From assembly GCA_046233135.1 (NCBI GenBank), contig JBJXHN010000007.1, positions 62,001-126,000 on the forward strand: a stretch of DNA of 64,000 bases, written 5' to 3'. A program made the translations under genes and the position numbers. Within the stretch, counting starts at the first letter, position 1; each line of letters begins with the position of its first letter. The notes beneath the pieces are model-generated. The model was not told the origin of the DNA. It saw nothing but the letters and a program-made list of their open reading frames with translations, and made no database searches. The DNA is from JBJXHN01 sp046233135 (GTDB lineage: Bacteria > Pseudomonadota > Alphaproteobacteria > Rhodospirillales > Rhodospirillaceae). Positions 41,955-51,888 of this stretch are shown here, one piece after another.

Positions 41955-43868
41955 TTAATCGCGGGAGGCGACCGTCGCGTCAGGGCTGGCAGAAAAGCGT
42001 TTCTTTTCCATGGCTTCCAGCAGTCCGGTATCCTGCTTGTATATGTCATCGCTGAACCGAACGGTACCATCGTCCTCCACGAAAGCGGTCAGGTAGGCCA
42101 GATGGACTTTCAGCGGCGTGGACAAAGAGACCCGGCGCGGATGGTTTCCCCGAAAATCCCGATAGGTCTTATCCGTTCTACTGGTGTAATTCTCCAATAG
42201 GTAATTTGCGAGACGCTCTGGATCCTGAACGCGCACGCACCCATGGCTCACGGCGCGATCCGACCGGGAAAAGACCGAGCGGCTGTTGGTGTCATGCAGG
42301 TATACAGAGTGTTGATTGGGAAACATGAACTTAACCGTGCCCAGCGGATTGCGCGGTCCAGGGTTCTGGCGCAATCGGTAGGTGCGTGCCGCCCCGCGCG
42401 AATCGGACCAGTCCACATCATCGCTTCCCACGGCGTCGGAGGTTCCCCGGGGAATCACCGTGAAGCCCCGCGCGGCGAGATAGGCGGGATCTTCCATTTG
42501 CTTGGGGATCACCTCGCTCTGCGCGATGGAGATGGGCACGTTCCAATAGGGATTGAACTCCATGTATTCGATCTGGTCGCTGAACAGCGGTGTGGCATGG
42601 ATGGTGCGGCCGACGGCGACGCGCATGCGATCAACGACCGTCGCGCCTTCATGCACGAACAGTTCGAACTGAGGCACGTTGACCAGGATATGGTTCTCCC
42701 CCAGATCCAGCGGCAGCCGCCGCCATCGTTCCAGCGAGGCGAGGATCTGCGTTATCCGGACATCCACGGGCACATTGAGCGCGGCCAGCGTGTTGCGGCC
42801 CAGCACCCCGTCCACATCCAGACCGTGCCGGGTCTGGAACCTGGCGACAGCCTCGGCCATGCCACCGGTGTAGGTCAGCCGGTCCGGCGCCCCGGGAACC
42901 TTTACCCCCATGAAGTCGGCAACGGCGGGGGACAGATCGCCTTCGGCCAGCAGGCGGGCACGGATGGCGGGGACCCGGGGATCCTTGTCCCCCGGACGCA
43001 GGGTTTCCCCTTCCGGAATATCGGCGGCCCAGCCACCTGTGGCCTGAAGTGCGCGATAGCCGTCAAGGCGGGTGATCAGCCGCCGGTATTGCTGATCGTG
43101 GGGTCGGGTCCGGGCCAGCAGGTCCGCACCCCCTTCGGCATCGGAACGGGCCATGGCCGCCCAGGCCAGCAGGTCGACAGGGGCCAGGTCTTCGTCGGCT
43201 TTCAGGCTTTTGAAGGAGGCATCCCGCCGGCTTTGACCCACCACCAGATCGCGGGCATAGGCCACCCAGGCGCGGCTGAGCGCTTGGTCCGCAGCTGCCA
43301 GGGCCTCCCGTCCGCCCCGCGCCAGCAGACGATCGACCCGCTCCAGATCATAGGCGGCGGCATCCAGGCCTTCGGCGCCTGCTCCACGCATGGCGTCCAG
43401 GATCCTGTGGCCCTTCGGCGTCAGTCCCTTGGTATCCGTCCAGACTGGCGCCATCCAGCGCGCGCGGTAGAACGTCTCCAGCACCGCGCCCAGATCATCA
43501 TCCCCGAAGTCCAGGGGATCGGCCACGGTTCCCGCAGGCGCGCTGGCCGCCCCGGATCCGCTGCCGTCCGCGATTGCCGCGGTGGAGCCGGCCGGAGCGT
43601 CAACCAGATGACTGTCGACGGCGGCGTCCATGGCCGGGTCCACGGCGGCCGGCGCGGTGGACCCGTCGTCCGCCAGTCCATCGGCCCTGACCAGCTGTGG
43701 CGCAGATCGTGTCGCCGAAGCCGTGCCGTCGCCAGCCGGGCCGGCGGACGGGGTCGCGAAAGCGGGGTTGGCTGCAAGGACGGCCAGAATAGCAATCCCG
43801 GCGGTCAGGGAAGCCAACCGGAAGGAAGCGGTCTTCGGATGCGGCACAGACGGCGTTACGGATAACAT
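41955..43868 (-). CDS. L,D-transpeptidase, YcbB/LdtD-like
   Basis: The periplasmic enzyme makes 3-3 crosslinks or anchors proteins in peptidoglycan. The 637-residue product has a signal sequence (SLTAGIAILAVLAANPAFA), a low-complexity Ala/Asp/Ser region, a scaffold domain, a peptidoglycan-binding repeat (FQTRHGLDVDGVLGRNTLAAL) and a YkuD domain. The catalytic histidine and cysteine are in SHGCVRVQDPERLA. I start at 43868, where GGGAGA lies before the ATG, rather than the longer open frame. Confidence 0.9.
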   Translation of the reverse strand: MLSVTPSVPHPKTASFRLASLTAGIAILAVLAANPAFATPSAGPAGDGTASATRSAPQLVRADGLADDGSTAPAAVDPAMDAAVDSHLVDAPAGSTAAIADGSGSGAASAPAGTVADPLDFGDDDLGAVLETFYRARWMAPVWTDTKGLTPKGHRILDAMRGAGAEGLDAAAYDLERVDRLLARGGREALAAADQALSRAWVAYARDLVVGQSRRDASFKSLKADEDLAPVDLLAWAAMARSDAEGGADLLARTRPHDQQYRRLITRLDGYRALQATGGWAADIPEGETLRPGDKDPRVPAIRARLLAEGDLSPAVADFMGVKVPGAPDRLTYTGGMAEAVARFQTRHGLDVDGVLGRNTLAALNVPVDVRITQILASLERWRRLPLDLGENHILVNVPQFELFVHEGATVVDRMRVAVGRTIHATPLFSDQIEYMEFNPYWNVPISIAQSEVIPKQMEDPAYLAARGFTVIPRGTSDAVGSDDVDWSDSRGAARTYRLRQNPGPRNPLGTVKFMFPNQHSVYLHDTNSRSVFSRSDRAVSHGCVRVQDPERLANYLLENYTSRTDKTYRDFRGNHPRRVSLSTPLKVHLAYLTAFVEDDGTVRFSDDIYKQDTGLLEAMEKKRFSASPDATVASRD

Positions 43869-44240
43869 GGGTATTCTCCCAAAACCTGCGGTCCTGACCG
43901 GGGACATCGGCGCGAGTAGGGGCGCGTGCAGGGGCGCTTGCATGGGCATCGTGGCGTGGGACAGCGAGGTCGCAGGCCGATACCGCCGGTCGCGTGCCTC
44001 TATAACGTCAAAATGTCCGACAGGTTCACTGCGGACCCATCCCTTAATATGGATCTGGGGGCATCGTATCGTGGCGTCCAGGCCTGTCCAGCGTCCCCTT
44101 GTCGCAGAGAGGGGGGGAGCGGCACAATTTGGCCATAGTGGTGCCAAAATGCCACTGATGGGCGCATAGCCTGAATGAAACGTCTAACCGAAGAGTGAAA
44201 AATAGTTGAGAATGTGAAGCGTATTTTTATCTATTTGATT
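43869..44240. other. 372-base intergenic region
   Basis: The region is GC-rich near the L,D-transpeptidase start and AT-rich at 44185-44245. It probably carries that gene's promoter and the end of the sulfotransferase transcript. No gene is supported. Confidence 0.45.
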
Positions 44241-45524
44241 TCAAAGAGCCTCCCCTTCTTCGCCTTCTTGGGGAGAGGTCGTGGAATCGGCAGATGACTT
44301 GCCTGCCGCTTGCGGTTTGTTCGGGGGGCTGCCGACGGTCCGGGCGGAAGCGGACGAAGGGGCTGGCGCGGGGGCACCCGGTTTCGTCCGTCGCGCCAGG
44401 GCGGCTTCAACCACTTCCAGGTTCTTCTGCCAGTCGCCCATCGGGGTGCCTGCCAGCACCAGCGACCGGCGCATCAGGTCGGCGGCTTTTTGCGGCTGGC
44501 CCTGGCGGAAGCGGATAACGCCCAGCAGGTGGATCGCGGCGGGATGTTCGGGAACCCGCTTCAGGACGGCGAGCAGCAGTTTTTCCGCCGGTTCGGCACG
44601 GCCGGCCCGCATGTGGGCGACGGCAGTGGAAATGGCGGTTCCGGGCGACAGGCTGGCCATGGGTGGGGTGGCATCGCTGTGGAAGGCCTGGGCCAGACGC
44701 TCTTCCCACGTTAGTCCCAGATGTTCGAGCATGGCCCGGGTGGTCTTTTCCGGATCGTGCTGGAGTTCGCTTTGCCCCACTTCGAACAGCCGTCCGGGCA
44801 GCACCTGCTTCCAGTGGTCGATCAGGCGTTTCTGGGCATGCCACAGCTGGCGCGGCCCATCGGCGAGGGTATCGGGGTCCACTTCGTCACGGGTGATCAG
44901 CAGGCCGGCCTGGGGGAAGACCAGGTGCACCAGCCCCACCAGCCCGGCGTCCAGGCCCCGCCCGTCCAGGATATGCTCGGCCCCGGGATCTTCCTTCTGC
45001 ATGCTGTGCAGCAGCCACCCGGCCACGCGCACGGAATCCTCGGCGGTCAGACCGTCCAGGCTTTCCGGGAACTGTCGGGCACGCTGGGCTTCCTTGTCCC
45101 AGGCCTCCATCGCTTCGACCACCAGTGGCAGCAGGTCGAGCGGCCGGGCACCGTGCACCGAGGAATGCGCCGACAGGATGGTGCGTATCCGCTTGGCGGT
45201 GGGGGTGGCCAGACCGACCAGGAAAATCGGCAGCCGGGACGGGTCGCCGAAGGTCTGGCGGCCGGCGAAGAAGACCGGTGTCTGATGGGTGATGATCCGG
45301 CCCGCCCGGCGGGACAGGGCGGTGGCGTCCAGAACCTTGCGTTTGGGGCGCGCTTCCGGACCGTCCAGATCCTCTCCGGCGGCCAGGGCGTCGACCAGAC
45401 GGTTTTCCTGCGCCGTCGAAAAGGTCGCTTCCCGCCTCTTTGCCTCTGCGTTCATGGTTCTGTCCAAATTCCCCGCCGACGAACCCCCGCCCCCGCGAAG
45501 GGGAGTGGGTTGGGTGTCGTCCAT
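44241..45524 (-). CDS. sulfotransferase-like protein with TPR C-terminus
   Basis: The product has about 427 residues. The first two thirds resemble TPR-linked sulfotransferases: FLVGLATPTAKRIRTILSAH (an altered PAPS-binding loop), VGLVHLVFPQAGLLITRDEV and LFEVGQSELQHDPEKTTRAMLEHLGL. TPR helices follow (about 310-390), then a Pro/Ser tail. In most relatives TPRs come first, so this order is reversed. The start is uncertain (45524 or 45455). The PAPS loop lacks the usual RSGT form, so activity is unproven. Confidence 0.65.
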   Translation of the reverse strand: MDDTQPTPLRGGGGSSAGNLDRTMNAEAKRREATFSTAQENRLVDALAAGEDLDGPEARPKRKVLDATALSRRAGRIITHQTPVFFAGRQTFGDPSRLPIFLVGLATPTAKRIRTILSAHSSVHGARPLDLLPLVVEAMEAWDKEAQRARQFPESLDGLTAEDSVRVAGWLLHSMQKEDPGAEHILDGRGLDAGLVGLVHLVFPQAGLLITRDEVDPDTLADGPRQLWHAQKRLIDHWKQVLPGRLFEVGQSELQHDPEKTTRAMLEHLGLTWEERLAQAFHSDATPPMASLSPGTAISTAVAHMRAGRAEPAEKLLLAVLKRVPEHPAAIHLLGVIRFRQGQPQKAADLMRRSLVLAGTPMGDWQKNLEVVEAALARRTKPGAPAPAPSSASARTVGSPPNKPQAAGKSSADSTTSPQEGEEGEAL

Positions 45525-45738
45525 GTTCCCGGTTGCCGGGTCCGCCCCCCGCGTCTCTCGCCCGACTGCAAACCGGGGACCGTCCGGTCTCGTTTCGCTT
45601 GCGGTAACGCTTTTGGCGGCTATGGTAATCCCAATTGGGGGGGTACGCCAAGCGCTGTTCACTTATGGTGTTACTGAAAATGTGGTGTTTACATATGTTT
45701 AAGGTCGCTGTGGCGACTCATGCCAAGGTGACCCGGCC

Positions 45739-46671
45739 ATGAACTACGACCATGCCTATCACGCCGGCAATTTCGCTGACGTGCTGAAGCATACGGCGCT
45801 TTGCCTGTGTCTGGATCACCTGGGGCGCAAGGACAAGGGGTATTTCGTGCTCGATACCCATGCCGGCCAGGGGGCTTATCCCCTGGACGACCCCCGGGTC
45901 CTTAAGACCGGAGAGGCCGCCTCCGGCATCCGGCGCCTGCTGGCGATGGAAGAGGACAGATCGCCGGACGGCTTTCCGGCGGCTTTGGGGCGCTATCTGG
46001 AGATCGTCCGCTCTTTGGGCGACGGGCGCGGCGGCGGGCGCTATCCCGGCTCGCCCCTGCTGTGTGCCCGGGTGATGCGGCCCCAGGACCGGCTGGTGGT
46101 CTGCGAACTGAATCCGCGCCATCTGCCGGACCTGAAGGGCTTGCTGGAGGGAGACCGGCGGGTGCGGGTGGAAGCCCGCGACGGCTACGAGGCCTTGCGC
46201 GCCTGGCTGCCGCCGCAGGAGCGGCGCGGGCTGGTGCTGATCGACCCGCCGTTCGAGCGGACCGATGAATTCCCGGCCCTTGTGGAGGCCCTGCGCGGTG
46301 CGCTGAAGCGCTGGCAGACGGGGACGGTCATGATCTGGTACCCGGTCAAGGATGGGCGGGCCGTTGCCGACTTCCATGACGCCATGACCAGGGTCGCCCT
46401 TGGAGAGGGCGGAGGCGGGGCCGGGGGGCGGCCGGTGCTGATCGCCGGTCTGGCGGTGCGGGTGGCCGTGCCCGGCGGACGGATGACCGAGACCGGCCTG
46501 ATGGTGATCAATCCCCCCTGGCCACTGGCGGCGGGGCTGGAAGCGGTGCTGCCCGTCCTTGCGACTGTAATGGGCGAAGATTCTACCGCAGGATGGACCT
46601 TGCGCTGGCTGGTTACGGAAGATGGAGGGCGCGAAGAAACAAGGGAGCCGTCTTCCCGTCGCACGGTTTGA
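45739..46671 (+). CDS. rlmJ: 23S rRNA m6A2030 methyltransferase RlmJ
   Basis: RlmJ methylates A2030 in 23S rRNA. The family start MNYDHAYHAGNFADVLKH, the SAM motif LDTHAGQG and the catalytic DPPF in VLIDPPFERTDEF are all present. Its length of 310 residues is a little over average, with a Gly-rich insert (about 225-235) and an extended tail. AAGGTGA precedes the ATG. Confidence 0.93.
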   Translation: MNYDHAYHAGNFADVLKHTALCLCLDHLGRKDKGYFVLDTHAGQGAYPLDDPRVLKTGEAASGIRRLLAMEEDRSPDGFPAALGRYLEIVRSLGDGRGGGRYPGSPLLCARVMRPQDRLVVCELNPRHLPDLKGLLEGDRRVRVEARDGYEALRAWLPPQERRGLVLIDPPFERTDEFPALVEALRGALKRWQTGTVMIWYPVKDGRAVADFHDAMTRVALGEGGGGAGGRPVLIAGLAVRVAVPGGRMTETGLMVINPPWPLAAGLEAVLPVLATVMGEDSTAGWTLRWLVTEDGGREETREPSSRRTV

Positions 46672-46771
46672 CCGGGGCGCCAATTCGGGGCATTGTCCCA
46701 AGGGTGGTATCGGCTCTTCCGAAGGAGGGGCCGTCGTTAGGCGTCAGGTGAGGGTGCACGTAATCTTGGAC

Positions 46772-47164
46772 ATGGATCCTATCCGTATCGACGGCACGGA
46801 TCGAATTCCGACGGTGGCTTTCGATTTCCCGTCGGGTCAGTTGAGTTTGTCCGGCGAGTCTTATCCCGAGGACGCGGCGGCTTTTTATGTGCCTCTGCTG
46901 GATGCCTTGCGCCGGTACGTGTCCGTTTGCCCGAAGGAACGGTCGGTGGTCCTGACCCTGGCCATGGTCTACTTCAACAGCAGCTCGGCCAAGGCGCTGA
47001 TGAATATTTTCCAGGTGTTGGAGGCGACGGCGGCCGAGGGGCGTTCGGTGACGATCAATTGGATCTTCCGCACCGGAGATGACACCATGCAGGAGTTTGG
47101 GGAAGATTTTGCCGAAGACTTCGAACACGTGAAATTCCTGTTGCACGAACGGGAACGCGTTTAG
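46772..47164 (+). CDS. SiaC-like protein (DUF1987)
   Basis: The 130-residue protein matches the DUF1987 family: GESYPEDAAAFYVPLLDAL, MVYFNSSSAKALMNIF and INWIFRTGDDTMQEFGEDFA. In Pseudomonas, SiaC binds and activates the diguanylate cyclase SiaD and is switched by phosphorylation of a Thr in this loop. Here the loop has three serines (S70-S72). The next gene, 34 bases on, encodes a cyclase-bearing kinase, a likely partner. The start is uncertain; there is a GTG a few codons earlier. Confidence 0.8.
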   Translation: MDPIRIDGTDRIPTVAFDFPSGQLSLSGESYPEDAAAFYVPLLDALRRYVSVCPKERSVVLTLAMVYFNSSSAKALMNIFQVLEATAAEGRSVTINWIFRTGDDTMQEFGEDFAEDFEHVKFLLHERERV

Positions 47165-47198
47165 GGGACGCCGGTCGTCCTTTTTGCGAGACCGACAG

Positions 47199-50048
47199 AT
47201 GACCGAGCCCTCAAATCCCCCGACCCCGCCTCCGACGACCCCGACGGCGTCCGCCCCGCCTTCGCTCTTTGAAACCGAGGAACGGGTTCTGGTCGAAGCG
47301 GAGGAGTTGCTCGCGCGGCTTGATGCGGACGGAGCGCCGGAGTTCACCGCCGCCAGCGCCCTGGTCGAGGCCTATCGTCGCGGCTACAAGGAACAGCGGC
47401 GCCTGGTGTGGCTTTCCGACCGACTGCAGGGGCAATTGGGCCGGATCGGCCGCGCCTTGCAACATAAGACCGATCAGCTGGAAGCGGTGCTGGAAGCGGC
47501 GGGCGAGGGCATCGCGGCGTTCGATGCCGGGGGGCATCTGACCCTGGCCAATCGGAGGGTGTGGAGCCTTTTGCATCTGACGGACGTGGAGATTCCCGAG
47601 CGTCTGGACCGCGAAGCCTTCGATACCCTGGTGGCCCGCCATGCGGCTGTGCTGTCCCGGGATCCGGCCAGCGACCGGGCAGAGATGGAATTCGCCGACG
47701 GCCGCGTGGTCCAGGAACGGTCCACCCGCAGCGCCGATGGCGGCGAAGTGGCCGTCTATCTGGATGTCACCAGCGAACGCCGGCGGCAGCGGGAACTCCA
47801 GGCCGCCCGCCGCCAGTCGGAAGCGGCCAACCGCGCCAAATCCCTGTTCCTCGCGGCCATGAGCCACGAAATCCGCACCCCCATGACCGGCGTGCTGGGC
47901 ATGGCCGACCTGCTGGGCAGCAGCGGCTTGACGCCGGAACAGGTGGGCTATGTGGATACCCTGCGCGCATCGGCCCAGACCCTGCTCACCATCATCAACG
48001 ACATCCTCGACTTCTCGAAGATCGAAGCGGGGCGGATGGTGCTGGAGGATCTGGCCATCGACCCCGGCGGCGTGGTGCGCGAGGTGGTCACCCTGCTGGA
48101 TCCGGTGGCCCGGGACAAGGCGCTGTCCCTGGGGGTGATCATTGACGAGGCCGTGCCCCCCCAGGTGCGGGGCGACGCGGCCCGCCTGCGCCAGGTGCTC
48201 TATAATCTGGTGGGCAATGCCATCAAGTTCACCGAACACGGGGCGGTGGCGGTCAGCCTGCGCCGGGTTGATGGCCTGGCCGGGCGCCATGTGCTGCGCT
48301 TCGAGGTCAAGGACACCGGTATCGGCATCTCGCCGGAGGTGCAGGAAACCCTGTTCCAGCCCTTCAGCCAGGCCGACCTGTCCACCACCCGCCGTTTCGG
48401 GGGCACGGGTTTGGGGTTGGCGATTTCTCGCCGTCTGGTCGGGCTGATGGGCGGCACGATGGGGGTGAACAGTGCGCCAGGAGTCGGCTCGCTGTTCTGG
48501 GTGCAGATTCCGTTCCTGGCACCGCAGAAGGTTCCCGCCACGTCTGCGGCGGCGGGGCAGGGAGCAGCGGATGGAAGCGGGCAGCAGGTCCCCGGGATGG
48601 CGGAACGGGAAGCCGCCGCGACGGAGCGGGAGCGGGCTGCGCCGGTCATCGATTTCGCCGTGCTCGACCAGCTGCAGACGGCAGTGGGGGACGAGGCCTT
48701 TTCGGGCATGCTCGGCGTCTGTGCCGAAGGACTGCGGCGGGATCTGTCCACGGCCAGAGCCGCCCACGAGGCCGGAGATGCCGATGCCGCCCGGCGGATG
48801 ATCCAGGGCATGGGCGGGCTGGCCGATACCTATGGCGCCCGCCGCCTGGCCGAGGAAGCCCGCCGTCTGGCGGTGAAGATGGTGGGGGAAACGGGGCGGG
48901 AGGATATCTCCGCCCGCCTGACCACCCTGGATCGCAGCCTGGAACAGGCATTGGAGGCGATGGGCGCCGGCGGGGTCGGCGGCGGGCCGGCCGACCTGAC
49001 GGATGCCGATGAAGCGGCGGGCGCGCCGCCCCTGCACCAGGTGGTGATCATCGAGGACGAGCCGGCAACCGCCCTTCTCATGCGGCGCTCTCTGAACCGG
49101 CTGGACGGCGTGCGGGCGGTGGTTTTCGCCGATGCCCGCAGTGCCCTGGAATGGTGTCGCAGCGGTCTGCCGGACCTGATCCTCGCCGACTATCTGCTGC
49201 CCGGCATGGATGGCCTGGAGTTCCTGGAACAATTCCGCCTGCTGCCAGGTGCCGGAGGAGTGCCGGTGGTGGTGGTTACCGGCCGGCCGGAAAAGGAGTT
49301 GATGGAACGTGCCCTGAGGGCCGGGGCGATGGACTTCCTGCGCAAGCCGGTGGACCCGGCGGAATTCGGCGCCCGGGTGCGCAACATGCTGCGCCTGCGG
49401 GAGCGCCATCTGGAGCTGGAACAGGCCAACGACGCCCTGGAAGAACAGGCCCGCAGCCTGCGCGGCCTGAACGCGGCCCTGCGCAAGGAGATCGAGAACC
49501 GCCAGCAGCTGGAAAAGGAACTGCGCCGTCTGGCCGCCCAGGATGACCTGACGGGCTTGCTGTCGCGGCGCCGGCTGATGGAACTGGCGGAGCGGGAGAT
49601 CGATCGGGCCTTGCGTTCCGGGCGGCCGTGTGCGGTGCTGGCCCTGGATCTGGACCACTTCAAGGCGATCAACGACAGCTTCGGCCACGGGGCGGGGGAC
49701 GACGCCCTGCGCTGGTTCGCAGACCGCTGCCGGGAGGGGTTGCGGACCGTGGATCTTGTGGGGCGGATGGGGGGCGAAGAATTTGTTGCCGTGCTGCCCG
49801 ATACCGACCTGCGCTCGGCAATCGATGTGGCGACGCGGCTGCGCAAGGCGGTGGGTCAGGCCCCTCACAGCCCCATTCCGGATGGCCGGCCACTGACGGT
49901 CAGCATCGGCGTCGCCGGCTGGTCCGCCGATCAGCCGTCCCTGGCTTCCCTGATGCGTCGCGCCGACGAAGCCCTGTATGATGCCAAGCGGGATGGACGG
50001 GATCGGGTTGCCGTGGCCCCGCAGCCGCCGATGATGCCGAAATTCTAG
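47199..50048 (+). CDS. hybrid histidine kinase with receiver and GGDEF diguanylate cyclase
   Basis: The soluble 949-residue protein has, in order: a coiled coil, a PAS domain (about 90-195), HisKA with the phospho-site MSHEIRTP (about 224), HATPase (GTGLGLAISRRL), an Hpt-like domain (about 495-590), a receiver (LADYLLPGMDG aspartate) and GGDEF. The cyclase motif is GGEEF and the inhibitory RxxD site (RTVD) sits five residues before it, so it should be active and feedback-controlled. The Hpt site reads IQGMGG instead of H-x-L-K-G, so it has lost its histidine. It should turn a signal into c-di-GMP. Confidence 0.92.
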   Translation: MTEPSNPPTPPPTTPTASAPPSLFETEERVLVEAEELLARLDADGAPEFTAASALVEAYRRGYKEQRRLVWLSDRLQGQLGRIGRALQHKTDQLEAVLEAAGEGIAAFDAGGHLTLANRRVWSLLHLTDVEIPERLDREAFDTLVARHAAVLSRDPASDRAEMEFADGRVVQERSTRSADGGEVAVYLDVTSERRRQRELQAARRQSEAANRAKSLFLAAMSHEIRTPMTGVLGMADLLGSSGLTPEQVGYVDTLRASAQTLLTIINDILDFSKIEAGRMVLEDLAIDPGGVVREVVTLLDPVARDKALSLGVIIDEAVPPQVRGDAARLRQVLYNLVGNAIKFTEHGAVAVSLRRVDGLAGRHVLRFEVKDTGIGISPEVQETLFQPFSQADLSTTRRFGGTGLGLAISRRLVGLMGGTMGVNSAPGVGSLFWVQIPFLAPQKVPATSAAAGQGAADGSGQQVPGMAEREAAATERERAAPVIDFAVLDQLQTAVGDEAFSGMLGVCAEGLRRDLSTARAAHEAGDADAARRMIQGMGGLADTYGARRLAEEARRLAVKMVGETGREDISARLTTLDRSLEQALEAMGAGGVGGGPADLTDADEAAGAPPLHQVVIIEDEPATALLMRRSLNRLDGVRAVVFADARSALEWCRSGLPDLILADYLLPGMDGLEFLEQFRLLPGAGGVPVVVVTGRPEKELMERALRAGAMDFLRKPVDPAEFGARVRNMLRLRERHLELEQANDALEEQARSLRGLNAALRKEIENRQQLEKELRRLAAQDDLTGLLSRRRLMELAEREIDRALRSGRPCAVLALDLDHFKAINDSFGHGAGDDALRWFADRCREGLRTVDLVGRMGGEEFVAVLPDTDLRSAIDVATRLRKAVGQAPHSPIPDGRPLTVSIGVAGWSADQPSLASLMRRADEALYDAKRDGRDRVAVAPQPPMMPKF

Positions 50049-50078
50049 AATTTTGTTTGACAGGCGGGAGAGCGGAAG

Positions 50079-50978
50079 ATGTCCGGGACGTTCGAAGAGG
50101 AACCGCCGTTGCTGACGATCCCGGCCCGGTCGTCCGATCTGGGGGGACTGATGGTGGCGCGGATCCTGCCCTATCGCCGGCGACGCAGTGTGGGGCCGTT
50201 CGTCTTCTTCGACCACATGGGACCGGCGGTGATGGCACCGGGGCAGGGGATCAACGTGCGTCCCCATCCCCATATCGGCCTGGCCACCCTGACATGGCTG
50301 CTGGAGGGGCGCATCCGCCATCATGACAGCCTGGGCAGTTTGCAGGAGATTGCGCCGGGCGCGGTCAACTGGATGGTGGCGGGGCGGGGGATTGTCCATT
50401 CGGAACGCACGCCGGAGGCGTTGCGGGGGGCGGAAACCCGGCTGAACGGACTGCAAACCTGGCTGGCCCTGCCGCCGGACCAGGAAGAAACGGCTCCGGG
50501 CTTCGCCCATCACCCGGCTGAATCCCTGCCGCGCTGGTCTGACGATGGGGTGGAGGGCACCGTTGTGGCCGGCACGGCGTTCGGGCTGGAAGCGCCGGCC
50601 CGCGTGTTCAGCCCGACCCTGTATATCGATGTGACCCTGGCACCGGGTGCCCGGCTGGCCTTGCCGGCGGAACATCCGGAGCGGGCGGTTTATGGTCTGT
50701 CCGGGACGGCGGCGGTGGGCGGCCGGCCGGTGACGCCGGGAGTGTTTGCCTTGGCGGACGGAGGGGACCCGGCGCCAGTGGTGACGGTGGCGGCAGAGGC
50801 GCCCGAACCTGCGCGGCTGGTGGTGATCGGTGGCGCTCCACTGGAAAAGCCGGTGAAAATCTGGTGGAACTTCGTGTCTTCCCGCCCCGAGCGGATCGAA
50901 CAGGCCAAGGCCGATTGGCGCAAGGGGCGGTTTATGGCGGTTCCGGGTGAGGATGATGCCTTGCCGCTGCCGGAATAG
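50079..50978 (+). CDS. pirin family protein
   Basis: The 299-residue bicupin has the metal-binding pirin motif PHPHIGLATLTWLLEG and a glutamate-histidine pair in VHSERTPE. Bacterial pirins include quercetin dioxygenases and regulators of pyruvate metabolism; the substrate is not deducible. GGGAGAGCGGAAG precedes the ATG. It directly follows the kinase-cyclase gene. Confidence 0.92.
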   Translation: MSGTFEEEPPLLTIPARSSDLGGLMVARILPYRRRRSVGPFVFFDHMGPAVMAPGQGINVRPHPHIGLATLTWLLEGRIRHHDSLGSLQEIAPGAVNWMVAGRGIVHSERTPEALRGAETRLNGLQTWLALPPDQEETAPGFAHHPAESLPRWSDDGVEGTVVAGTAFGLEAPARVFSPTLYIDVTLAPGARLALPAEHPERAVYGLSGTAAVGGRPVTPGVFALADGGDPAPVVTVAAEAPEPARLVVIGGAPLEKPVKIWWNFVSSRPERIEQAKADWRKGRFMAVPGEDDALPLPE

Positions 50979-50991
50979 GAAAAGGTTGGGT

Positions 50992-51888
50992 ATGATGGGG
51001 GTTTCTCAGAGACTGCTGGGCCGTTGGTTGGGTCTGGATCGGCATATTCAGATCGCGGATGTGGGGGCGGCCCTGACGGAACGGCCACCCTATCAAGCCC
51101 TGGTGGAGGCGGGTTCGGTGCGGCTGCATCTGTTCGAGCCCGATAGCGGGGCTGCGCAGCATCTACGGGAAAGCTATGGGCCGCCCCACTCGGTTCACGA
51201 GGCTTTCATCGGTTCGGGAGGCCCGGCGGTCTTCTACCAGACCAACTGGAGCTGCACGGGGTCGCTTTTTCCTGCCAACCCGACCTTTAACGGGCGCTTT
51301 TCGAATCTCGACGAGTTCATGAAGCCGGTCGGGGAAATCCCGGTGCCGACACGAACGTTGGATCATGTTCTGTCCGATGCGGGGGTGTCGCTGGATATCC
51401 TGAAAATGGATGTGCAAGGGGCGGAATTGAGCATCTTACAAGCCGCGCCCCAGGTGCTCGAGGATGTGATTTTCATCATGGCGGAGGTTTTGTTTGCCCC
51501 GTTGTATAAAAATGCGCCGGATTTCAGTGATGTGCACCAGTATCTGCGAGCGCACGGTTTTATGTTGCACACATATAATAGTGTGGGGAAACGCGTCCTG
51601 AAGGAGAGCGAAATAGAGGGCGAGCCCTATAGGGGGTTTCAGCAGTTCTTATGGTCTGATGCTATATACTTGCCTACTTTTGAGCGCTTGGAAATGTATG
51701 ATAGTCATAAGTTGAAGGCGGGGGCGGCGATGCTTCACGCTATCCAGTCAGTGGATTTCGCCGCCCATCTGCTCGACCTGCTGGATGGCCATGACGGCGG
51801 AGATCGTGCGCAACGCTATCGGCGGTTGATAGGGGTGGGGAATAAGGTTTGGGACGATTGTCAGGGAGAGATCGCGCCAATCACCTGA
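50992..51888 (+). CDS. FkbM-family methyltransferase
   Basis: The 298-residue protein has a class I methyltransferase fold. Acidic motif LHLFEPDSG matches motif I/II, and the FkbM signature LDILKMDVQGAELSIL is clear. FkbM enzymes O-methylate sugars or natural products. AGGAAAAGG lies before the ATG pair. The last 28 bases overlap the convergent XapX gene. Confidence 0.85.
   Translation: MMGVSQRLLGRWLGLDRHIQIADVGAALTERPPYQALVEAGSVRLHLFEPDSGAAQHLRESYGPPHSVHEAFIGSGGPAVFYQTNWSCTGSLFPANPTFNGRFSNLDEFMKPVGEIPVPTRTLDHVLSDAGVSLDILKMDVQGAELSILQAAPQVLEDVIFIMAEVLFAPLYKNAPDFSDVHQYLRAHGFMLHTYNSVGKRVLKESEIEGEPYRGFQQFLWSDAIYLPTFERLEMYDSHKLKAGAAMLHAIQSVDFAAHLLDLLDGHDGGDRAQRYRRLIGVGNKVWDDCQGEIAPIT

Noticed and set aside
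47211..50675. A 1154-codon minus-strand frame opposite the kinase-cyclase
   Set aside because: It is a shadow of a gene with seven recognisable domains, with His/Gln/Gly-rich nonsense sequence.
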